In this document: piece by piece, positions 1 through 12,031 of the stretch
Position numbering within the stretch: the stretch's first letter is position 1
How the letters are laid out: every line of letters starts with the position of its first letter
DNA from: Brugia malayi
Taxonomy: Eukaryota; Nematoda; Chromadorea; Rhabditida; Onchocercidae
DNA length: 64,000 bases
Assembly: GCF_000002995.4 (NCBI RefSeq)
Contig: NW_025062477.1
Span: forward strand, 2,622,001-2,686,000
Direction: 5' to 3'
Notes under the pieces: generated by a model
Database searches by the model: none
What the model was told of the DNA's origin: nothing
Seen by the model: only the letters and a program-made list of their open reading frames with translations
Translations under genes and position numbers: made by a program

Positions 1-213
1 CGAAAATTGCTCTTCCGATGAGAATGGTATACTCCAATGATACATCTTGCAGATGTACAATTCCACGTACAAGCATAAAAGTGAGCTATCCGACACTTAG
101 TTTTCTAAAGTTGTGAACTTAAACACTAAGTCTCCTCTTTAGAAAACAACTAAAACATTAATGAACCAAAGCAAGGACTTTTCTTTTACAAATTATTACA
201 AATCGCGACTTAC

Positions 214-768
214 GTGTTATTCAGAGCTGCCAACGCTTCATTTGCATCCGACTTATTCTTAAATACCACAAATGCAAAAAGTGGTGGATAACTCGCCACC
301 CAAACTTCGGAGAGCTTTCCGAAACGTCTGAAAACAGAAGAAAATACGTGATGAGAAGGTATCAGTTGTTTGTAAATAAAAATCAAAAAAGTAGATTGGA
401 TGAAATAAGGATAAAATCACATAGACTAAAACTACCTTAAATGTTAATAGATGTTATAAATATTAAAGGGAAGAAAAATCTCACGAAAATGCTTCCTCTA
501 GATCTCTTGCACGTACTGACTCATCAATATTCGCCACATGAAGACGTCCCTCCTCACCACGTTCTGGTGAATAAGTTTTACTGCGGCTTCGGGTTTTTGA
601 ACGTGTACGACTTCGTGAACGTGATCTGGAATTAAACAATGAATTTTCCATTTTTTATTTTTTATTTTTTTTATTAAACTATGCAAATGATGATTTATTA
701 TCAATATACCGTTCTGTTGATGATGAACTTGAACTGGTTTTCGACGTAGAACGTTTTCTTGGTGCCAT
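214..768 (-). CDS. SR-type RRM splicing-factor-like protein, incomplete
   Basis: Three exons can be joined in phase: 768-710, 625-485 and 327-214. The start MAPRKRSTSK is followed by a Ser/Arg stretch (RSRSRSRTRSKTRSRSK) and then an RRM. RNP-2 is LHVANI; the RNP-1 region reads FAFVVF after the SR-protein-like segment VWVASYPP. The VWVAxxPPxFAFV arrangement is typical of SRSF3/SRSF7-class RRMs, so a role in nuclear pre-mRNA splicing is inferred. An RS stretch before the RRM is unusual; classical SR proteins carry it after the RRM. The last exon ends at a strong donor (GTAAGT) in phase 2, so at least one more exon is expected toward base 1 or beyond the window; I could not place it. If the donor is not used, the reading frame stops at once after ALNNT. 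Confidence 0.7.
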
Positions 769-905
769 CTTCCTAAATATATCTTTTATCTTAAGCAGTA
801 ACACATTCATCAAAAAATAGTAACACAGTACGTATGAATTTTTTTTTTTTTGCGTACCATAAGGGAAAAAAATATTAAAACGAATGAGTCAAACACACAA
901 CAAAT

Positions 906-981
906 GATTCATTCTTTCCGGAATGACTTCTTTCCGGAAAGAATGAATCATTTCTTGACTTCTTTCCGGAAAGAATGAATC
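906..981. repeat. Short inverted and direct repeat cluster upstream of the SR-type gene
   Basis: The 16-mer GATTCATTCTTTCCGG (906-921) is followed by its exact reverse complement at 934-949 and again at 966-981. The two downstream copies sit in a longer direct repeat that begins GACTTCTTTCC. The first pair can form a hairpin with a 12-base loop, and each unit carries the self-complementary core CTTTCCGGAAAG. The cluster is about 140 bases upstream of the SR-type gene start. Confidence 0.8.
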
Positions 982-1706
982 GGTTCACACCTATTTCTAC
1001 CTTAAAAAAAGCTCAAAATTTCTGTACGATTACTTCCTTCCTTGTATCCAAACCACACACAACCAAGCAATCGATGACAAAGCAAAAGTGAAAAGGACAA
1101 TGAGAGAAATCAATGCAATGCGGCTAACCACTGCCTCATCTCTTCATCACTATTTTTTACTTCCTTCTACAGCTCACACTATTATTTCCTCTCTAACTGT
1201 TAGCTCTAAACTTGACATTATTATGAGAATAGCACACATTTTGTCCTTATCGATCCTACGTCTACTAGAATTCCCGAGAGATACCAGTTGACCTTACAGT
1301 TCTTTGTGTCACTAAGTACAACACACCAAATTGTATATTTTAATATTCGACAAAAAATTGTATACTTCTCTTCCACTGTCCCTCGTATCTCTCATTTCAA
1401 TACTCTCTAGTAACCCTCTCCCGTCTATCTACCAACAACTCAACACTATCTCCGAACTAAGAAACCTAATTTATGACGGCTAGGAAATAGTTGGGCGCAT
1501 TTTTATAGCTATGCATTTATGGTTAGTTAAATTCGTGCGCGAGTCATTGTGCAAATTTTTTCGGATCGACACTTTTTTATATTAATATGGCAAATTTAAG
1601 TGTAAATTTTGACTGTTATATGTGAGCGTTTTGGATTATATTGTTTGTATTTTTGTGTTTTAATTAGCTATTACAAATTGTTAAGCACTAACTATGTGGC
1701 ACAAGA
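982..1706. other. Spacer between the SR-type gene and the LysM gene
   Basis: AT-rich intergenic DNA between two divergently transcribed genes; presumably holds both promoters. No open frame here shows recognisable protein features. Confidence 0.5.
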
Positions 1707-2799
1707 ATGGAAGGTCAAGATGAGCGCACATTTTTGTGTGGTTATCAACGAACACGCGGATACGGCAGTTTATCAAATATTCATATTTCCGCAAAAACTT
1801 ATCGTACAATCATTCAACATCAGATTAAACCGAATGATACACTTCAAGGACTCGTTCTGAAATACAACACTTCAGTATGTATTTCTTATTAAATTTATTT
1901 CTTATAAATAATTTTTCGGTCAGTTGAAATTGTGCGAAATGACTATAACTTCGGTGCATCGTTGTTTACGAATTTGTTTGTCACTGAGATGAAAGGAAAG
2001 GTCAAGCAATGTTCAGCTATTTACATTATGACATTTTTTTGAAAATCATTTAGAAGAAAATGAAGTAAAAAACTTTATTTTTTGTCATCTCGAATAAGCT
2101 ACGTATAATAGGTGTTTCCCTTCGAAAATCTTTTAAGCGAGGTATCTAGCGTTTCTTAACTTTGGCTGACTTTCTTTTCCTTTATTTTAGATGAAGCAGC
2201 TTAATGATTTGTCTTTTTGATGAGATAGGAACTAGTATTTCTATCAGAATGCGTGGAACGTATTATTTTCTAAGCAATATTAACATTAATTGTAGATGAG
2301 CGAAATAAAACGATTGAATCGTCTTTGGTCGAATGAAAGTCTCTACCTCAAGGAATATATCGAGATACCAATCTATGATGAAATTTTTGAGAAAAATCAT
2401 GCATCGACCTATAAGGATAGACCTATAAGTGTGAAGAAAGACCGGTGCTATGAAGAATCTAAGAAATCGCATGATATCAACGAAGAAAGCCTACAAGACA
2501 TCTTCAGAAGAATTGACATGAATATCAGGAAGACAACGGATACTGTACACAAATTAACGGAGAATTCGGCGTAAGTTTGACGACTTTTAGTACTGATGGG
2601 AATTAATCTAAGAGTTTTCCCCTTTATTTGATGAGAAAAAAATTAGAGAATTCTGATTGCACTTTTTTTTCCAAATTGTCACCCGCTGGGGCGTCTTTCA
2701 AAAATTACCAGCCTTTGACATATGCATCCAGTGACTCTTATTCGTGCGTCCTTTTTTCTTAGGGAATTTCCGCCCTGTATTCTGCAACAGTTAAAATAA
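1707..2799 (+). CDS. LysM domain protein (LYSMD1/2-like)
   Basis: Exons 1707-1874, 2296-2570 and 2763-2799 join in phase to about 159 residues. The LysM domain is split by intron 1: exon 1 ends with IQHQIKPNDTLQGLVLKYN and exon 2 opens with IKRLNRLWSNESLYLKEYI, matching the animal LYSMD1/LYSMD2 pattern (DTLQGIALKY, then IKRANRLW). There is no signal peptide or membrane segment, as expected for the intracellular LYSMD1/2 branch, whose function is poorly known; binding to N-acetylglucosamine polymers is the ancestral role of the fold. The rest is a charged region with DIFRRIDMNIRKTTDTVHK, like the helical tail of LYSMD proteins. The last short exon (EFPPCILQQLK, stop) rests on splice signals only. 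Confidence 0.8.
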
Positions 2800-3522
2800 C
2801 GAAGGAACTGTCAGCAAATATTAAGAATGACTTTTTTTTTAAAGGCAAGTCTTTCACGTCTTCCTTTAGCAGACCTTTTTTAGCCCTGATTTCTTCGCTG
2901 GAAGTTTCAAAATGGAACTTGCACGAAGTAAGCCGAACGGTGAACACTCATTTGATTGTCATTCTTCGGGTTTTCAAAATGAAGCTTATCAAGACTAATT
3001 AGTCGTATTTGTCGTGCTTTTTAGAGGCATTGTTATTCCTGTTTTATCAGGTATTGTATGTACTCCTTATATCCATACAGATGTGCCATGTTCGCCAGTT
3101 GCTTTACTAATTACCAGGAAATTGTATGCTCACAGTGTACATGGAGTTCCTACAAAGTCGTATGCGATTCAAGTTTCCTTCGTTTTTTTATTACCACTAT
3201 TTCTGATCTCTTGTGGGACAAATCAAATTCTGTAATCTCAAATCTTCGCATCTTTGTTGGTATTGGAATAGTACTATATTGTGAACTCACCAATCAGCGG
3301 GAATTATCCGCAAACCATTATCTTGAGTTCTAATAAGCGCCATAGCTCTTCTTTCAAATTAGATTATCATAGAGTTGTAATATTCAATATCATTTTACCT
3401 GAATCAGCATTTCCCATGATTTTATTATGAATATATTACTATAAATTGTTGACTCCCCTACATTTACGTGAAAATTTATCCAACGATGTATAACAAATTA
3501 ATGATAATCACTAAATACGTCT
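2800..3522. other. Spacer between the convergent LysM and RPL4 genes
   Basis: 3' ends of two convergent genes. Open frames near 3014-3333 show no recognisable domain. I see nothing else here. Confidence 0.5.
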
Positions 3523-5546
<2,024 letters not shown>

Positions 5547-6473
5547 AGCACCTCTCTAAAATAATAGAAAAATTTTTTAAAAAACCTGCATGCAAGAAAA
5601 AAATAATAAAAAGTTATCAACATCTAATATACATCTAACTTTCTTTTATTTTTTTTAAATTTCTCTTTTTATCCCTAACATATAGTATCTAGCAACACAT
5701 CTAACTTATTACATTTTTCGAATATACAGCATAATATGCTATCATTCATCTATTAAATACATTACAAATATATGAAACACATAACTGAAGACAAACAATA
5801 CAATAAAATTCTCACACTAGTGATGCTTTAAATGTAACTAATCTACAAAAACAGTCTACAAAATAGTGCCTTCACAGCTTCGTTGCATATAAGAAACCCA
5901 TTATCCTTGGTTTTCTTGGTCAATAAAGAGAATATAGTAGGTCAATACTGAGATAACATAAGAATTCTAAGCATTAATATCAAAATATTAATCAGTAAAC
6001 ACAACTCCAACACATCATTCTCTACCACATAATAGCTGTACCACTTAGAGACCTAAACTTAATCAGACGATATAAGGCTGCAAAAGTTGATTATGCATTA
6101 CAAACTTCGTCTTTACATAGTTCGGATTGTTGGTTCGTTCATATTCGTAAGTGTTGATTAGGACTGGCAGTAGTGGATGGGTGATTTGAAGGAGAGATGT
6201 TGTGTTGGATGAGAAAGTGTAGTGTTATGAATGATTAGAAATGATCTAAGTTAAAGTTAGAACTGTAAAGATATGCGTAGGTAAATGTGCTAGTCAAATG
6301 TGCAAAATATATTTTACCATGTATGCTTATAATTATAATTAGCGATGTATAGTTTGCGTGAAAAATTATGATGTGATTGAAAACGTTCAATAAATTATCT
6401 CTTGTGTAATCCGTTTTTCACTACCATTCATTTAAGGGAAAATATTTCAAAGACGTAGGCTATTTTCGTTCAT
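5547..6473. other. Divergent spacer between RPL4 and the coiled-coil gene
   Basis: About 0.93 kb of AT-rich DNA, presumably holding the RPL4 promoter on the minus strand and that of the next gene on the plus strand. No coding region or RNA gene was recognised. Confidence 0.5.
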
Positions 6474-7739
6474 ATGGAAGTTATATCAGCAGGGATCACT
6501 ATGGACGAAGAGATGGATTGCACGTCAAGTTTATTGACTCAGCATGAAAGACCTGAATGCACTGATTCTTCTACTGGTTAGTATCGCAAAAAAAGAACTG
6601 AAGTATCTGCTTCAGTTCTTTTTTTGATTGTCCAAAAACTATTAAGAGATGCATTTACAAACTTAATGAGGGAAATTATGGTATAATTTTTTGTTTTCCT
6701 GAAAATTCATGTATATTTTTGATGTATATTCCAAAAGGCTGTTTTTTGTTGCTTACAGAAACGGATATGAGTTAAAGCAAATATAGTCACTACTTGTAAA
6801 TTAAATCTTATTAGATTAAACTGGACCATTCATTTCCAGGAAAAGAAAATTGAATTAGGAAGAAGCGTTCAGGAATTATTCTTTTAGAACCGAAGAGACA
6901 ACGACTAGATGATGATGCTGATGAAAAATTAACAGATAATGCGATTAGAACTAAGAGACTAACTCAATTAAAGAAAGATATTGCTATCTTGGAGGCTGCA
7001 GTTCGGCGCGGTCAAGAAACGGTAGAAAAAATGTTAAATATGGCGGTAGAAGACATGGCAATTGATCCATTGGTAACAATTCATATTTGTTAATTTATCT
7101 TATCTCCATTTATCATATTTCGAGTCAAAAATTATGTCTTAGAAAATGTCTGTTTCAGTCTCGACAGGAAGATCTCTTAAGGAGGCGTCATTCACTAATG
7201 GCTGAGATTACTTCTACACAAAAAGCAGCGGGAAGAAGTAGGTTCAAATCTATTGAAATTAAAGAGATAATAGTGTGAACTTCGTTTTTTTAAGGAATAA
7301 CTTAATAGGAAGGAAAATTTCTATCATTTGTACTTATTTTTTATCTTATGTTCAGTGAACCGAGTGGAGCGTTTGCAAAACGGTTCGTTGGTGGTTAATT
7401 TATTGGAGAATATCGGAAACAGCAACGATACTCCTTTTATTAAAGTAAGGAAATTTTGCTGTAAAAAATTTCTGTTATCCGGAAGATAAAAAATTAACGA
7501 CTAAGTAGTGTTATGAAATGAACAGACAGTTTTATGATAATATATCATATTTCAATGGATTTCAGTAATCATTTTCTTCAATTCAAGGTGTTCCAAACTT
7601 GCTGCATTTTAAAAATCATTCGAACTATTCGTCAGATTTCTCTTGTGTTCAGGTTGAAGCATGGGAACTAAAGAAATGCGGTTGTGATTTCTGCAATGTT
7701 TATAATTCATCCCGAATTGAGCTCCCACCACGTGTCTAA
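6474..7739 (+). CDS. Unrecognised coiled-coil protein
   Basis: Five exons in consistent phase: 6474-6576, 6888-7072, 7159-7237, 7356-7444 and 7653-7739, about 180 residues. I do not recognise the family. The N-terminus is acidic (MEVISAGITMDEEMD) and rich in Ser/Thr. The middle is a predicted coiled coil starting RTKRLTQLKKDIAILEAAV and continuing into DLLRRRHSLMAEI. The end is a short segment with a CxxC pair, KKCGCDFCNVYNSS, followed by a Pro-rich stop region. There is no signal peptide or membrane segment. Exon 2 starts at the acceptor CTTTTAG; the earlier CAG at about 6840 would bring an in-frame stop. A small nuclear or complex subunit is possible, but nothing in the sequence proves it. 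Confidence 0.6.
6587..6626. repeat. Perfect 17-bp hairpin in intron 1 of the coiled-coil gene
   Basis: CAAAAAAAGAACTGAAG (6587-6603), loop TATCTG, then the exact reverse complement CTTCAGTTCTTTTTTTG (6610-6626). It starts only ten bases after the intron donor. Confidence 0.85.
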
Positions 7740-9001
7740 ATTATTTTCCTATGAAAGGTTTGTGGTAACGTTTAAAATGCAGATCTTCTTGATTAGTGTT
7801 GTAAATTTAGTTGTGATTGTTGAATCAACTAAAAGACAAGTGAAATTAAGCTGATTGAGTATTAGTTTTCTTAGCAGTTTCCCATTTACGATAACTAAAT
7901 TCCTCTGTAGATAGAGCTTTAAATGGTAATGTATCACCGCTTATTTCAGCCTAGGTGATTATTTCGAGATCTCAACAGCATTGTCCATGATCTATGCTGA
8001 AATATTTATTATTGCATATGAGTCCGTGGGAAGTTTGGTTTATTTTAGAAATTTCAGTGAATCGGTCTGATTTTATTTGATGATTTTATATAGAAACATT
8101 TATATTTCGCTTTTTTTTGAGTTCTAGATTTTGTATAAATATTTTTCTTAAGTTAATGTTTCTCTAAAATCTTTCATTTCTGAACATAGTTAGGGCCATT
8201 TCGTAGCGTTATTTTTTCTTGTCTTTCATTTTTTTTTTTTCTTTAAATTTGGATTGATCTGATTAAATTAGTATTACAAGGAATTAGTCTGATTTTTTTC
8301 TAGCTTTATTGCTTAACCGCTAGTTACTTTTACTTCACGTGCGCTTCTTTTTTGCTCTATTGATGCAGTTATAAACGCACTTTGTGTATATTCACATATA
8401 GTATTAGGTACATGTTCTCTTTAATAACTCATTCCATTTTTTATGAAAAATTTCCTACTACTGCCATTGATTCCAATAAGATAATTATTCCCTAAAGATA
8501 TTTGTCAATGAAAAGCAACTTTTTAGATTTGCTGCTTGAAGACCACTTGTCGCTTTGATAAGTGGCTTGCTTTGTTCAGCAGATGTGTTTGCCAATAAAA
8601 TATTTTTTTTATTTAAAAATGCTTCTTTAACAGTGAATAATGTCATAGTGCATCATCCATACATCGTGTTAGTACGCTGTAGTTTGGAGATAGCTAAATC
8701 GGATATTTGAGATTTTCGATATCTCTTCTTTAATTCCTTTTCCAAGTATTCACAAGCAATATTAGTAAGCACTGGGGTGATTGTGAATATAAACAGATTA
8801 ACTTGTGTTAGGAGGTATCAGTATCGGTGTTTTTGGGCATATAACGTATGAATATGGCACAAAACACTATTGCTATTTTGATAAGCTCGTCGGCTGCTGC
8901 TGTTTTAGTCTTTGACTTTCTCTTGTAAATTAATTTTGCATTGAGTTTTTCTGCTTAATGAAGTGAATGGCTTTGCAAAGTAAATTACTACTGTATAGGA
9001 A
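7740..9001. other. Spacer before the UBXN1 gene
   Basis: 1.26 kb of AT-rich sequence with several T runs. No coding region, RNA gene or clear repeat was recognised. Confidence 0.5.
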
Positions 9002-10908
9002 ATGTCGATGCTGGATCAACTGGAAGAGATGGGTTTCCCTCACGATGTTGCGTATGCTTTTATTCTTTTTAAAAAATCCATTTTTGTAGTTATTCCATAA
9101 TATGAGGAAAATAAATAAATGAGGAAATAAATGAGGAAATAAATATGCAAATTGTTGAAAAAAAAAAAAATGTGCAAGATTCATTGGAACTTCATGCTAC
9201 AGTTATTGATTTTAGCGAAAAAGCGTTACGAGAAACCGGTGAGGCAGGGTTGATTGAGGCAGTGGAGTGGATTGCGGCCCATCAGAAGGATGATGATATA
9301 AATCCGGCGAAACCTATTGAGCCACAATTGCCGGAAGAGGAAAGTTCGATTATTGAATTTGCTGAAGAAGAGGAACCATCGAAACCATCATCTACTGAAG
9401 CACAGCAAGCAATGTCATTCAAATGTGATGTGTATGCATGTTTGAAAAATTTCCACACATAATGTTGAATGACTGACTACAGTAGACAAGATGAAATGTA
9501 AGGGAGAAGAGAGATATTAAAGAGTAACAGCAGATATATTAGTCAAAGAAACGTATTTCTGTAGTTAAGAGACATACTTGGACAGATTTTATCAGTACTC
9601 ACCGCTTTAGTGACCGGTATTCCAGTCAGGTGATGCATGTAAGTTCTTTCTTTTCCATGAATTCAATTCATAAGCATCTAACGTTCGAAGTGTCGTACGA
9701 CAGGTGGGTGATTGCTTGACATGCAGGCGCACATGCTAGGCTTTTTAGATGTGGAAAACAATTAGCCGACGACCAAGCTGTTATGTTCCATGCAGCACGT
9801 ACAAAACATGAAGCATTTAGTGAATCAACGGAAACTGTGAAGCCGTTAACAGAAGAAGAAAAGAAAGAAAGAATAACAGCGTTGCAAAAGAAATTGAAAG
9901 AAGCAAGAGCAAAGAAGGAAGAGGAAGAAAGAAAGGAAACGCTGGAGAAAGTTGGTATTTCTTCTCATTGGCTTTCAAGAATAATTTGCTCGAAATTAAG
10001 TCTCCTCAGTCCTTTGGATAATCATTATAATAGAAAAAAGCAATTATAGGAAAAACGTCGTCGTCTAGAGGGGAAATCAATGGCAAAAATGGAAGAAGAA
10101 AGAAAAGAAATGGAAATGAGGAAAATATTGGAAGAAAAGAAACGTGAAAAGCGTGAAGTAAGACCTTGAAAAAAAAAGTTTTGGATGGAAACTATAATGT
10201 TAGAAATTAAATTATTTGTTAAGGAAATGGAAGCACGTAAACGTGTTTTGGAACAAATTCGTTTGGATCGAGAAGCTCGTAAGCTAGCTGAACAACTGAA
10301 ACAGCCGCAGTCAACAACACTGGAGATTTATTCACCACTGTCTGCTGTAAATGAAGCGCCTCCAGTAAAGGATGTTGATTATTGCCAAATACAAGTACGA
10401 TTACTTAATGGATCAACCATCAAGGAAAAGTTTAAAGTAAGTTTAATTTTCTAACATGGTGGTGATATACGAGCAATCATGGGATTTAGTTTGGTTGAAG
10501 CTTAGTAACTGTATGGCACACATATTTCTGGAATTATAATTTCGTTACACTTCTTCGATTGGACTTTCAATGAATTCACAATATTGAAGTACAGCAATCG
10601 TGTAAAGATGTGCCAAAGAGTATTGCAAGTAATAACATCACTTTGTAGCCAGATGAACCATTGTCTCATGTACGTCTATGGGTAGAAATGCATTGCAAGG
10701 ATGCAATGGGCGGTGTGCCGTTTACCCTTATGACTCCATTTCCACGTAAAATATTTACCGATGAAGATATGGAAGCATCTATCAAAGTCCTAGGTACGTT
10801 TTTAAATGTTATTCGTAAAGCATGTCTACATTGCTCGTGTAGTTTCAACTGGGATTTTCAGGGTTGATGCCTTCTGCAAACATGGTTGTTACACGCACTA
10901 CTCGCTAA
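9002..10908 (+). CDS. ubxn-1: UBX domain protein 1 (UBXN1/SAKS1-like p97 adaptor)
   Basis: Seven exons: 9002-9051, 9216-9431, 9749-9950, 10050-10157, 10224-10436, 10649-10793 and 10862-10908, about 326 residues (human UBXN1 is 297). Domains in order: an N-terminal UBA (LDQLEEMGFPHDVA joined to EKALRETG, then AVEWIAAHQ); a C2H2-like finger split by intron 2 (CDVCGKQL with MFHAARTKHEAF); a long Glu/Lys/Arg coiled coil (LTEEEKKERITALQKKLKE); and a C-terminal UBX domain (CQIQVRLLNGSTIKEKF, then MPSANMVVTR). Family members bind ubiquitin through UBA and the AAA ATPase p97/CDC-48 through UBX in cytosolic protein quality control. All key parts are present and the gene looks intact. Confidence 0.93.
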
Positions 10909-12031
10909 ATTTTTTCCACTCACCTCGCAGATGATGTAAGCAACCACTGTGAGAATTGACCAACTTGTTGAACGCACACTCCGCAAGTAATTTAATTGTT
11001 TTGCTTATGTTTAGCAAAAATACTACCATAGGATCTGTTTTTTAATTTATGACGAATACCAGCTGTAACCATTCCGGAATCGTCTGCTGTTTTGAAAACA
11101 AAATCATGAATCATTACGATTTTTTTAATGTACATTGGTAATGAATACATCTAACACTAAAAAAAATAGTCAATGCATCTACAGTATTCTCAAAAATATC
11201 GGACAATTACTTCATCCATCACAAAATTTTGCATTTCCTTTCCTGGTATTTCTGTGTCCCTTATAAACCAGCTTCCTCTTCTCAACTTGATCTTCACTGG
11301 CACACCGATATTCCCAAATATGCTGAAACGCCTTGAAAGAGTAGATTGGCTTCATTCTTACAGCTGAAGTCTCGATATCGTAAGATGCCGATTCTACTTT
11401 GTGTCCATAAATTATGCTTGAGTTAGTGGGATCAATAATTTGATGCTATAGAGGCAAAAATCTAGAAAAACCGCTTAATTACAATGAAGTGGAATAATAT
11501 ATCGGAATGATGCCGACTTTGTCCGGCAGAGTAAACCAATTATTTTGATACCTCTATTTCAAAAATACAAAATATTCATACGTTACTCAATGTAAAGTTG
11601 CTCAGTGTCATTAAAAGTGAAACTAAAAGCTAAGCACTCATGGAATTAACAATTCTCCATTCAAAAACATTTGAGTTAGATACTAAACATGGTGGTGTTT
11701 TTAAAAGTAATCTGGTAGTGGTACAATTCAGGTGATATCATCTTAAATATGACACAAACTGATACAGTTTAATGATTTGACAATGAATTTAAGATAAGTG
11801 CGAATGACACAAATGTTAGAAAGTTATATACCTTCTGTTATTTAAAAATAAAGGAGACAATTTCCGTAATTAAGATGGGGAAAATGCGCAATGAGGTTAA
11901 TATTTTGAAGCTAAAGATGGCCGTAATTAAAAGCCGAGGCAATAAAAAAAATCCACGAAAAAACAAACTTTGAAGGTAACAACTGGAAATTTTAATACAA
12001 TAACTGCGAGATCAGCTACATGACAGCAGTT
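10909..12031. other. Convergent spacer between UBXN1 and DEK
   Basis: About 1.1 kb between two 3' ends. Open frames in it (for example 11173-11367) show no domain features. Nothing else seen. Confidence 0.5.

Noticed and set aside
3058..3333. Cys-containing plus-strand frame of 91 codons between LysM and RPL4
   Set aside because: No domain pattern, no supporting exon structure, AT-rich codon use like the spacer.
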